This document shows positions 23,335 through 35,545 of a stretch of DNA of 64,000 bases, one piece after another. The stretch spans positions 1,213,781-1,277,780 of the forward strand of contig NW_027478485.1 in NCBI RefSeq assembly GCF_051014685.1, read 5' to 3'. Under the pieces are notes generated by a model, which saw only the letters and a list, made by a program, of their open reading frames with translations, made no database searches and had not been told where the DNA came from. A program made the translations under genes and the position numbers. Positions within the stretch are counted from its first letter, which is position 1. Every line of letters begins with the position of its first letter. The stretch is from Ptiloglossa arizonensis (Eukaryota; Arthropoda; Insecta; Hymenoptera; Colletidae).

Positions 23335-26300
23335 GTGTATTTTTTCCCTAGCCCATTCTGGTTAAGCGTTTGGAGCAGCAGAATTGTGAACAATTTTTTG
23401 CCTTCTCTACCATTTCTTGGCTTCAAACTCCCATATTTCGCGAACGGATTGAACTAACCCAAAAATTCCTATTGCATCTGAAAGCAGAAACTCGCCCGAT
23501 TACAATGGTATGTGTATTTTTTCCCTAGGCCATTCTGGTTAAGCGTTTGAAGCAGCAGAATTGCGAAAAATTTTTTGCCTTCTCAACCATTTCTTGGCTT
23601 CAAACTCCCATATCTCGCGAACGGATTGACCTAACCCAAAAATTCCTATTGCATCTGAAAGTAGAAACTCGCCCGATTACGACGGTATGTGTATTTTCCC
23701 CCTAGGCCATCCTGGTTAAGCGATTGGAGCAGCAGAAGTGCGAAAAATTTGTTGTCTTGTCAACCATTTCTTAGCTTCAAAGTCCCATATCTCGCGAACG
23801 GATTGACCAGACCCAAAAATTCCTATTGTAACTGAAAGTAGAAACTCGCCCGATTACAACGGTATGTGTATTTTTTCCCTAGGCCATTCTGGTTAAGCGT
23901 TTGAAGCAGCAGAATTGCGAAAAATTTTTTGCCTTCTCAACCATTTCTTGGCTTCAAACTCCCATATCTCGCGAACGGATTGACCTAACCCAAAAATTCC
24001 TATTGCATCTGAAAGTAGAACCTCGCCCGATTACAACGGTGTGTGTATTTTTTCCCTAGCCCATTCTGGTTAAGCGTTTGGAGCAGCAGAATTGTGAACA
24101 ATTTTTTGCCTTCTCTACCATTTCGTGGATTCAAACTCCCATATCTCGCGAACGGATTGACCTAACCCAAAAATTCCTATTGCATCTGAAAGTAGAAACT
24201 CGCCCGATTACAATGGTATGTGTATTTTTTCCCTAGGCCATTCTGGTTAAGCGTTTGAAGCAGCAGAATTGCGAAAAATTTTTTGCCTTCTCAACCATTT
24301 CTTGGCTTCAAACTCCCATATCTCGCGAACGGATTGACCTAACCCAAAAATTCCTATTGCATCTGAAAGTAGAACCTCGCCCGATTACAACGGTATGTGT
24401 ATTTTTTCCCTAGCCCATTCTGGTTAAGCGTTTGGAGCAGCAGAATTGTGAACAATTTTTTGCCTTCTCTACCATTTCTTGGCTTCAAACTCCCATATCT
24501 CGCGAACGGATTGACCGAACCCAAAAATTCCTATTGCATCTGAAAGTAGAAACTCGCCCGATTACAACGGTATGTGTATTTTTTCCCTAGACCATTCTGG
24601 TTAAGTGTTTGGAGCAGCAGAATTGCGAAAAATTTTTTGCCTCCTCAACCATTTCTTGGCTTCAAACTCCCATATCTCGCGAACGGATTGACCTAACCCA
24701 AAAATTCCTATTGCATCTGAAAGTAGAAACTCGCCCGATTACGACGGTATGTGTATTTTTTCCCTAGGCCATTCTGGTTAAGCGTTTGGATCAGCAGAAG
24801 TGCGAAAAATTTGTTGTCTTGTCAACCATTTCTTAGCTTCAAAGTCCCATATCTCGCGAACGGATTGTGCTAACCCAAAAATTCCTGTTGCGTCTGAAAG
24901 TAGAAACTCGCCCAATTACAACGGTATGTGAATTTTTTCCCTAGCCCATTCTGGTTAAGAGTTTGGAGCAGCAGAATTGCGAAAAATTTGTTGTCTTCTC
25001 AACCATTTCTTAGATTCAAAGTCCCATATCTCGCGAACGGATTGACCAAACCCAAAAATTCCTTCTGCGTCTGAAAGTAGAAACTGGCCCAATTACAACG
25101 GTATGGGAATTTTTTCCCTAGCCCATTCTGGTTAAGCGTTTGGAGCAGCAGAATTGTGAACAGTTTTTTGCCTTCTCTACCATTTCTTGGCTTCAAACTC
25201 CCATATCTCGCGAACGGATTGACCTAACCCAAAAATTCCTATTGCATCTGAAAGTAGAAACCCGCCCGATTACGACGGTATGTGTATTTTTTCCCTAGGC
25301 CCTTCTGTTTAAGCGTTTGGAGCAGCAGAATTGCGAAAAATTTTTTGCCTTCTCAACCATTTCTTGGCTTCAAACTCCCATATCTCGCGAACGGATTGAC
25401 CTAACCCAAAAATTCCTATTGCATCTGAAAGTAGAAACTCGCCCGGTTGCAACGGTATGTGTATTTTTCCCCTAGGCCATCCTGGTTAAGCGATTGGAGC
25501 AGCAGAAGTGCGAAAAATTTGTTGCCTTCTCAACCATTTCTTGGCTTCAAACTCCCATATCTCGCGAACGGATTGACCTAACCCAAAAATTCCTATTGCA
25601 TCTGAAAGTAGAAACTCGCCCGATTACAATGGTATGTGTATTTTTTCCCTAGCCCATTCTGGTTAAGCGTTTGGAGCAGCAGAATTGTGAACAATTTTTT
25701 GCCTTCTCTACCATTTCTTGGCTTCAAACTCCCATATCTCGCGAACGGATTGACCTAACCCAAAAATTCCTATTGCATCTGAAAGTAGAAACTCGCCCGA
25801 TTACAATGGTATGTGTATTTTTTCCCTAGGCCATTCTGGTTAAGCGTTTGAAGCAGCAGAATTGCGAAAAATTTTTTGCCTTCTCAACCATTTCTTGGCT
25901 TCAAACTCCCATATCTCGCGAACGGATTGACCTAACCCAAAAATTCCTATTGCATCTGAAAGTAGAACCTCGCCCGATTACAACGGTATGTGTATTTTTT
26001 CCCTAGCCCATTCTGGTTAAGCGTTTGGAGCAGCAGAATTGTGAACAATTTTTTGCCTTCTCTACCATTTCTTGGCTTCAAACTCCCATATCTCGCGAAC
26101 GGATTGACCTAACCCAAAAATTCCTATTGCATCTGAAAGTAGAAACTCGCCCGGTTGCAACGGTATGTGTATTTTTTCCCTAGGCCATCCTGGTTAAGCG
26201 ATTGGAGCAGCAGAAGTGCGAAAAATTTGTTGCCTTCTCAACCATTTCTTGGCTTCAAACTCCCATATCTCGCGAACGGATTGACCTAACCCAAAAATTC

Positions 26301-26399
26301 CTGTTGCGTCTGAAAGTAGAAACTCGCCCGGTTGCAACGGTATGTGTATTTTTCCCCTAGGCCATCCTGGTTAAGCGATTGGAGCAGCAGAAGTGCGAA
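23335..26399 (+). repeat. Core monomers rich in the GTGAACAATT class
   Basis: GTGAACAATTTTTTGCC with CTCTACC occurs at 23,386, 24,094, 24,448, 25,687 and 26,041, spaced 4, 2, 7 and 2 units, with a GTGAACAG variant near 25,158. It alternates with the TTGAAGCAGCAG class, indicating local 2-mer and 4-mer duplications. This class is then absent until 50.8 kb. Confidence 0.8.
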
Positions 26400-27815
26400 A
26401 AATTTGTTGTCTTCTCAACCATTTCTTAGATTCAAAGTCCCATATCTCGCGAACGGATTGACCAAACCCAAAAATTCCTTCTGCGTCTGAAAGTAGAAAC
26501 TCGCCCGATTACAAGGGTGTGCGTATGTTCTCCCTAGGCCATTCTGGTTAAGCGTTTGGAGCAGCATAATTGCGAAAAATTTGTTGTCTTCTCAACCATT
26601 TCTTAGCTTCAAACTCCCATGTCTCGCGAACGGATTGACCTATCCCAAAAATTCCTATTGCATCTGAAAGTAGAAACTCGCCCGATTACGACGGTATGTG
26701 TATTTTTTCCCTAGGCCATTCTGTTTAAGCGTTTGGAGCAGCAGAATTGCGAAAAATTTTTTGCCTTCTCAACCATTTCTTGGCTTCAAACTCCCATATC
26801 TCGCGAACGGATTGACCTAACCCAAAAATTCCTATTGCATCTGAAAGTAGAAACTCGCCCGGTTGCAACGGTATGTGTATTTTTCCCCTAGGCCATCCTG
26901 GTTAAGCGATTGGAGCAGCAGAAGTGCGAAAAATTTGTTGTCTTGTCAACCATTTCTTAGCTTCAAAGTCCCATATCTCGCGAACGGATTGACCAGACCC
27001 AAAAATTCCTATTGTAACTGAAAGTAGAAACTCGCCCGATTACAACGGTATGTGTATTTTTTCCCTAGGCCATTCTGGTTAAGCGTTTGAAGCAGCAGAA
27101 TTGCGAAAAATTTTTTGCCTTCTCAACCATTTCTTGGCTTCAAACTCCCATATCTCGCGAACGGATTGACCTAACCCAAAAATTCCTATTGCATCTGAAA
27201 GTAGAACCTCGCCCGATTACAACGGTATGTGTATTTTTTCCCTAGACCATTCTGGTTAAGCGTTTGGAGCAGCAGAATTGCGAAAAATTTTTTGCCTCCT
27301 CAACCATTTCTTGGCTTCAAACTCCCATATCTCGCGAACGGATTGACCTAACCCAAAAATTCCTATTGCATCTGAAAGTAGAAACTCGCCCGATTACAAC
27401 GGTATGTGTATTTTTTCCCTAGCCCATTCTGGTTAAGCGTTTGGAGCAGCAGAATCGCGAAAAATTTGTTGTCTTCTCAACCATTTCTTAGATTCAAAGT
27501 CCCATATCTCGCGAACGGATTGACCAAACCCAAAAATTCCTTCTGCGTCTGAAAGTAGAAACTCGCCCGATTACAAGGGTGTGCGTATTTTTTCCCTAGG
27601 CCATTCTGGTTAAGCGTTTGGAGCAGCAGAATTGCGAAAAATTTGTTGCCTTCTCAACCATTTCTTGGCTTCAAAGTCCCATATCTCGCGAACGGATTGT
27701 CCTAACCCAAAAATTCCTGTTGCGTCTGAAAGTAGAAACTCGCCCAATTACAACGGTATCTGAATTTTTTCCCTTGCCCATTCTGGTTAAGCGTTTGGAG
27801 CAGCAGAATTGCGAA
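26400..27815 (+). repeat. 8-mer higher-order repeat, copy 1 (1,416 bp)
   Basis: Markers GTGTGCGTATGTTCTCCC (26,521), GCAGCATAATTGCG, CATGTCTCGCG and GACCTATCCC recur exactly 1,416 bp later. Identity appears complete over the first ~1,020 bp. Confidence 0.85.
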
Positions 27816-29231
27816 AAATTTGTTGTCTTCTCAACCATTTCTTAGATTCAAAGTCCCATATCTCGCGAACGGATTGACCAAACCCAAAAATTCCTTCTGC
27901 GTCTGAAAGTAGAAACTCGCCCGATTACAAGGGTGTGCGTATGTTCTCCCTAGGCCATTCTGGTTAAGCGTTTGGAGCAGCATAATTGCGAAAAATTTGT
28001 TGTCTTCTCAACCATTTCTTAGCTTCAAACTCCCATGTCTCGCGAACGGATTGACCTATCCCAAAAATTCCTATTGCATCTGAAAGTAGAAACTCGCCCG
28101 ATTACGACGGTATGTGTATTTTTTCCCTAGGCCATTCTGTTTAAGCGTTTGGAGCAGCAGAATTGCGAAAAATTTTTTGCCTTCTCAACCATTTCTTGGC
28201 TTCAAACTCCCATATCTCGCGAACGGATTGACCTAACCCAAAAATTCCTATTGCATCTGAAAGTAGAAACTCGCCCGGTTGCAACGGTATGTGTATTTTT
28301 CCCCTAGGCCATCCTGGTTAAGCGATTGGAGCAGCAGAAGTGCGAAAAATTTGTTGTCTTGTCAACCATTTCTTAGCTTCAAAGTCCCATATCTCGCGAA
28401 CGGATTGACCAGACCCAAAAATTCCTATTGTAACTGAAAGTAGAAACTCGCCCGATTACAACGGTATGTGTATTTTTTCCCTAGGCCATTCTGGTTAAGC
28501 GTTTGAAGCAGCAGAATTGCGAAAAATTTTTTGCCTTCTCAACCATTTCTTGGCTTCAAACTCCCATATCTCGCGAACGGATTGACCTAACCCAAAAATT
28601 CCTATTGCATCTGAAAGTAGAACCTCGCCCGATTACAACGGTATGTGTATTTTTTCCCTAGACCATTCTGGTTAAGCGTTTGGAGCAGCAGAATTGCGAA
28701 AAATTTTTTGCCTCCTCAACCATTTCTTGGCTTCAAACTCCCATATCTCGCGAACGGATTGACCTAACCCAAAAATTCCTATTGCATCTGAAAGTAGAAA
28801 CTCGCCCGATTACAACGGTATGTGTATTTTTTCCCTAGACCATTCTGGTTAAGCGTTTGGAGCAGCAGAATTGCGAAAAATTTTTTGCCTCCTCAACCAT
28901 TTCTTGGCTTCAAACTCCCATATCTCGCGAACGGATTGACCTAACCCAAAAATTCCTATTGCATCTGAAAGTAGACACTCGCCCGACTACAGCGGTATGT
29001 GTATTTTTTCCCTAGGCCATTCTGGTTAAGCGTTTGGATCAGCAGAAGTGCGAAAAATTTGTTGTCTTGTCAACCATTTCTTAGCTTCAAAGTCCCATAT
29101 CTCGCGAACGGATTGTCCTAACCCAAAAATTCCTGTTGCGTCTGAAAGTAGAAACTCGCCCAATTACAACGGTATCTGAATTTTTTCCCTTGCCCATTCT
29201 GGTTAAGCGTTTGGAGCAGCAGAATTGCGAA
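27816..29231 (+). repeat. 8-mer higher-order repeat, copy 2 (1,416 bp)
   Basis: Matches copy 1 for about 1,020 bp (to ~28,835). The next one and a half monomers differ: GACTACAGCGG and GGATCAGCAGAAGTG replace the GAATCGCG and TTGCCTTCTC types. The match then resumes at GATTGTCCTAACCC and GGTATCTGAATTTTTT. The internal swap suggests gene conversion or a nested event. Confidence 0.82.
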
Positions 29232-32200
29232 AAATTTGTTGTCTTCTCAACCATTTCTTAGATTCAAAGTCCCATATCTCGCGAACGGATTGACCAAACC
29301 CAAAAATTCCTTCTGCGTCTGAAAGTAGAAACTCGCCCAATTACAACGGTATGTGAATTTTTTCCCTAGCCCATTCTGGTTAAGCGTTTGGAGCAGCAGA
29401 ATTGCGAAAAATTTGTTGTCTTCTCAACCATTTCTTAGATTCAAAGTCCCATATCTCGCGAACGGATTGACCAAACCCAAAAATTCCTTCTGCGTCTGAA
29501 AGTAGAAACTCGCCCGATTACAAGGGTGTGCGTATTTTTTCCCTAGGCCATTCTGGTTAAGCGTTTGGAGCAGCAGAATTGCGAAAAATTTGTTGCCTTC
29601 TCAACCATTTCTTGGCTTCAAACTCCCATATCTCGCGAACGGATTGACCTAACCCAAAAATTCCTATTGCATCTGAAAGTAGAAACTCGCCCGGTTGCAA
29701 CGGTATGTGTATTTTTCCCCTAGGCCATCCTGGTTAAGCGATTGGAGCAGAAGAAGTGCGAAAAATTTGTTGTCTTTTCAACCATTTCTTAGCTTCAAAG
29801 TCCCATATCTCGCGAACGGATTGACCAGACCCAAAAATTCCTATTGTAACTGAAAGTAGAAACTCGCCCGATTACAACGGTATGTGTATTTTTTCCCTAG
29901 GCCATTCTGGTTAAGCGTTTGAAGCAGCAGAATTGCGAAAAATTTTTTGCCTTCTCAACCATTTCTTGGCTTCAAACTCCCATATCTCGCGAACGGATTG
30001 ACTTAACCCAAAAACTCCTATTGCATCTGAAAGTAGAAACTCGCCCGACTACAGCGGTATGTGTATTTTTTCCCTAGGCCATTCTGGTTAAGCGTTTGGA
30101 TCAGCAGAAGTGCGAAAAATTTGTTGTCTTGTCAACCATTTCTTAGCTTCAAAGTCCCATATCTCGCGAACGGATTGTCCTAACCCAAAAATTCCTGTTG
30201 CGTCTGAAAGTAGAAACTCGCCCAATTACAACGGTATATGAATTTTTTCCCTAGCCCATTCTGGTTAAGCGTTTGGAGCAGCAGAATTGCGAAAAATTTG
30301 TTGTCTTCTCAACCATTTCTTAGATTCAAAGTCCCATATCTCGCGAACGGATTGACCAAACCCAAAAATTCCTTCTGCGTCTGAAAGTAGAAACTCGCCC
30401 AATTACAACGGTATGTGAATTTTTTCCCTAGCCGATTCTGGTTAAGCGTTTGGAGCAGCAGAATTGCGAAAAATTTGTTGTCTTCTCAACCATTTCTTAG
30501 ATTCAAAGTCCCATATCTCGCGAACGGATTGACCAAACCCAAAAATTCCTTCTGCGTCTGAAAGTAGAAACTCGCCCGATTACAAGGGTGTGCGTATTTT
30601 TTCCCTAGGCCATTCTGGTTAAGCGTTTGGAGCAGCAGAATTGCGAAAAATTTGTTGCCTTCTCAACCATTTCTTGGCTTCAAACTCCCATATCTCGCGA
30701 ACGGATTGACCTAACCCAAAAATTCCTTCTGCGTCTGAAAGTAGAAACTCGCCCAATTACAACGGTATGTGAATTTTTTCCCTAGCCCATTCTGGTTAAG
30801 CGTTTGGAGCAGCAGAATTGCGAAAAATTTGTTGTCTTCTCAACCATTTCTTAGATTCAAAGTCCCATATCTCGCGAACGGATTGACCAAACCCAAAAAT
30901 TCCTTCTGCGTCTGAAAGTAGAAACTCGCCCGATTACAAGGGTGTGCGTATTTTTCCCTAGGCCATTCTGGTTAAGCGTTTGGAGCAGCAGAATTGCGAA
31001 AAATTTGTTGCCTTCTCAACCATTTCTTGGCTTCAAACTCCCATATCTCGCGAACGGATTGACCTAACCCAAAAATTCCTATTGCATCTGAAAGTAGAAA
31101 CTCGCCCGGTTGCAACGGTATGTGTATTTTTCCCCTAGGCCATCCTGGTTAAGCGATTGGAGCAGAAGAAGTGCGAAAAATTTGTTGTCTTTTCAACCAT
31201 TTCTTAGCTTCAAAGTCCCATATCTCGCGAACGGATTGACCAGACCCAAAAATTCCTATTGTAACTGAAAGTAGAAACTCGCCCGACTACAGCGGTATGT
31301 GTATTTTTTCCCTAGGCCATTCTGGTTAAGCGTTTGGAGCAGCAGAATTGCGAAAAATTTGTTGCCTTCTCAACCATTTCTTGGCTTCAAACTCCCATAT
31401 CTCGCGAACGGATTGACCTAACCCAAAAATTCCTTCTGCGTCTGAAAGTAGAAACTCGCCCAATTACAACGGTATGTGTATTTTTTCCCTAGGCCATTCT
31501 GGTTAAGCGTTTGAAGCAGCAGAATTGCGAAAAATTTTTTGCCTTCTCAACCATTTCTTGGCTTCAAACTCCCATATCTCGCGAACGGATTGACTTAACC
31601 CAAAAACTCCTATTGCATCTGAAAGTAGAAACTCGCCCGACTACAGCGGTATGTGTATTTTTTCCCTAGGCCATTCTGGTTAAGCGTTTGGAGCAGCAGA
31701 ATTGCGAAAAATTTGTTGCCTTCTCAACCATTTCTTGGCTTCAAACTCCCATATCTCGCGAACGGATTGACCTAACCCAAAAATTCCTTCTGCGTCTGAA
31801 AGTAGAAACTCGCCCAATTACAACGGTATGTGAATTTTTTCCCTAGCCCATTCTGGTTAAGCGTTTGGAGCAGCAGAATTGCGAAAAATTTGTTGTCTTC
31901 TCAACCATTTCTTAGATTCAAAGTCCCATATCTCGCGAACGGATTGACCAAACCCAAAAATTCCTTCTGCGTCTGAAAGTAGAAACTCGCCCGATTACAA
32001 GGGTGTGCGTATTTTTTCCCTAGGCCATTCTGGTTAAGCGTTTGGAGCAGCAGAATTGCGAAAAATTTGTTGCCTTCTCAACCATTTCTTGGCTTCAAAC
32101 TCCCATATCTCGCGAACGGATTGACCTAACCCAAAAATTCCTATTGCATCTGAAAGTAGAAACTCGCCCGGTTGCAACGGTATGTGTATTTTTCCCCTAG

Positions 32201-33270
32201 GCCATCCTGGTTAAGCGATTGGAGCAGAAGAAGTGCGAAAAATTTGTTGTCTTTTCAACCATTTCTTAGCTTCAAAGTCCCATATCTCGCGAACGGATTG
32301 ACCAGACCCAAAAATTCCTATTGTAACTGAAAGTAGAAACTCGCCCGATTACAACGGTATGTGTATTTTTTCCCTAGGCCATTCTGGTTAAGCGTTTGAA
32401 GCAGCAGAATTGCGAAAAATTTTTTGCCTTCTCAACCATTTCTTGGCTTCAAACTCCCATATCTCGCGAACGGATTGACTTAACCCAAAAACTCCTATTG
32501 CATCTGAAAGTAGAAACTCGCCCGACTACAGCGGTATGTGTATTTTTTCCCTAGGCCATTCTGGTTAAGCGTTTGGATCAGCAGAAGTGCGAAAAATTTG
32601 TTGTCTTGTCAACCATTTCTTAGCTTCAAAGTCCCATATCTCGCGAACGGATTGTCCTCACCCAAAAATTCCTGTTGCGTCTGAAAGTAGAAACTCGCCC
32701 AATTACAACGGTATATGAATTTTTTCCCTAGCCCATTCTGGTTAAGCGTTTGGAGCAGCAGAATTGCGAAAAATTTGTTGTCTTCTCAACCATTTCTTAG
32801 ATTCAAAGTCCCATATCTCGCGAACGGATTGACCAAACCCAAAAATTCCTTCTGCGTCTGAAAGTAGAAAGTCGCCCAATTACAACGGTATGTGAATTTT
32901 TTCCCTAGCCGATTCTGGTTAAGCGTTTGGAGCAGCAGAATTGCGAAAAATTTGTTGTCTTCTCAACCATTTCTTAGATTCAAAGTCCCATATCTCGCGA
33001 ACGGATTGACCAAACCCAAAAATTCCTTCTGCGTCTGAAAGTAGAAACTCGCCCGATTACAAGGGTGTGCGTATTTTTTCCCTAGGCCATTCTGGTTAAG
33101 CGTTTGGAGCAGCAGAATTGCGAAAAATTTGTTGCCTTCTCAACCATTTCTTGGCTTCAAACTCCCATATCTCGCGAACGGATTGACCTAACCCAAAAAT
33201 TCCTATTGCATCTGAAAGTAGAAACTCGCCCGGTTGCAACGGTATGTGTATTTTTCCCCTAGGCCATCCT
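29232..33270 (+). repeat. Compound repeat zone (spacings of 6, 8, 9 and 14 units)
   Basis: GGAGCAGAAGAAGTGCG occurs at 29,751, 31,166 and 32,228 (1,415 and 1,062 bp apart). GACTTAACCCAAAAACTCC occurs at 30,001, 31,593 and 32,478. TAGCCGATTCTGG occurs at 30,431 and 32,908. A one-base deletion in a T-run at about 30,951 (GCGTATTTTTCCC) explains the spacings that fall one short of a multiple of 177. Overlapping exchanges, not a clean tandem HOR. Confidence 0.8.
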
Positions 33271-34870
33271 GGTTAAGCGTTTGGATCAGCAGAAGTGCGA
33301 AAAATTTGTTGTCTTGTCAACCATTTCTTAGCTTCAAAGTCCCATATCTCGCGAACGGATTGTCCTAACCCCAAAAATTCCTGTTGCGTCTGAAAGTAGA
33401 AACTCGCCCAATTACAACGGTATGTGAATTTTTTCCCTAGCCCATTCTGGTTAAGAGTTTGGAGCAGCAGAATTGCGAAAAATTTGTTGTCTTCTCAACC
33501 ATTTCTTAGATTCAAAGTCCCATATCTCGCGAACGGATTGACCAAACCCAAAAATTCCTTCTGCGTCTGAAAGTAGAAACTCGCCCAATTACAACGGTAT
33601 GGGAATTTTTTCCGTAGCCCATTCTGGTTAAGCTTTTGGAGCAGCAGAATTGCGAAAAATTTGTTGTCTTCTCTACCATTTCTTAGATTCAAAGTCCCAT
33701 ATCTCGCGAACGGATTGACCAAACCCAAAAATTCCTTCTGCGTCTGAAAGTAGAAACTAGCCCGATTACAAGGGTGTGCGTATTTTGTCCCTAGGCCATT
33801 CTGGTTAAGCGTTTGGAGCAGCAGAATTGCGAAAAATTTTTTGCCTTCTCAACCATTTCTTGGCTTCAAACTCCCATATCTCGCGAACGGATTGACGTAA
33901 CCCAAAAATTCCTATTGCATCTGAAAGTAGAAACTCGCCCGATTACAACGGTATGTGTATTTTTTCCCTAGACCATTCTGGTTAAGCGTTTGGAGCAGCA
34001 GAATTGCGAAAAATTGTTTGCCTTCTCAACCATTTCTTGGCTTCAAACTCCCATATCTCGCGAACGGATTGACCTAACCCAAAAATTCCTATTGCATCTG
34101 AAAGTAGAAACTCGCCCGGTTACAACGGTACGTGTATTTTTTCCCTAGACCATTCTGGTTAAGCGTTTGGAGCAGCAGAATTGCGAAAAATTGTTTGCCT
34201 TCTCAACCATTTCTTGGCTTCAAACTCCCATATCTCGCGAACGGATTGTCCTAACCCAAAAATTCCTATTGCATCTGAAAGTAGAAACTCGCCCGATTAC
34301 GACGGTATGTGTATTTTTTCCCTAGGCCATTCTCTTTAAGCGTTTGGAGCAGCAGAATTGCGAAAAATTGTTTGCCTTCTCAACCATTTCTTGGCTTCAA
34401 ACTCCCATATCTCGCGAACGGATTGACCTAACCCAAAAATTCCTATTGCATCTGAAAGTAGAAACTCGCCCGGTTGCAACGGTATGTGTATTTTTCCCCT
34501 AGGGTATCCTGGTTAAGCGATTGGAGCAGCAGAATTGCGAAAAATTTGTTGTCTTGTCAACCATTTCTTAGCTTCAAAGTCCCATATCTCGCGAACGGAT
34601 TGAGCAGACCGAAAAATTCCTATTGTAACTGAAAGTAGAAACTCGCCCGATTACAACGGTATGTGTATTTTTTCCCTAGGCCATTCTGGTTAAGCGTTTG
34701 AAGCAGCAGAATTGCGAAAAATTTTTTGCCTTCTCAACCATTTCTTGGCTTCAAACTCCCATATCTCGCGAACGGATTGACCTAACCCAAAAATTCCTAT
34801 TGCATCTGAAAGTAGAACCTCGCCCGATTACAACGGTATGTGTATTTTTTCCCTAGCCCATTCTGGTTAA
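33271..34870 (+). repeat. Long-range duplicated segment, left copy
   Basis: TTAAGCTTTTGGAGC (33,631) and GTATTTTGTCCC (33,780) recur at +13,983 bp. CATTCTCTTTAAGCG (34,331) and GGTATCCTGG (34,502) recur at +14,514 bp. The right copy therefore carries three more monomers in its middle. A one-base insertion (AACCCCAAAAATTCC) sits near 33,370. Confidence 0.8.
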
Positions 34871-35545
34871 GCGTTTGGAGCAGCAGAATTGCGAAACATT
34901 TTTTGCCTTCTCTACCATTTCTTGGCTTCAAACTCCCATATCTCGCGAACGGATTGACCTAACCCAAAAATTCCTATTGCATCTGAAAGTAGAAACTCGC
35001 CCGATTACAAGGGTGTGCGTATTTTTTCCCTAGGCCATTCTGTTTAAGCGTTTGGAGCAGCAGAATTGCGAAAAATTTTTTGCCTTCTCAACCATTTCTT
35101 GGCTTCAAACTCCCATATCTCGCGAACGGATTGACCTAACCCAAAAATTCCTATTGCATCTGAAAGTAGAAACTCGCCCGGTTGCAACGGTATGTGTATT
35201 TTTTCCCTAGGCCATCCTGGTTAAGCGATTGGAGCAGCAGAAGTGCGAAAAATTTGTTGCCTTCTCAACCATTTCTTGGCTTCAAACTCCCATATCTCGC
35301 GAACGGATTGACCTAACCCAAAAATTCCTGTTGCGTCTGAAAGTAGAAACTCGCACGGTTGCAACGGTATGTGTATTTTTCCCCTAGGCCATCCTGGTTA
35401 AGCGATTGGAGCAGCAGAAGTGCGAAAAATTTGTTGTCTTCTCAACCATTTCTTAGATTCAAAGTCCCATATCTCGCGAACGGATTGACCAAACCCAAAA
35501 ATTCCTTCTGCGTCTGAAAGTAGAAACTCGCCCGATTACAAGGGT
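34871..35545 (+). repeat. Bridging core monomers
   Basis: About four units, including a GCGAAACATTTTTTGCC with CTCTACC monomer that looks like a degraded member of the GTGAACAATT class. CTCGCACGGTTGC near 35,350 is shared with 39,245 and 40,838. Confidence 0.75.
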
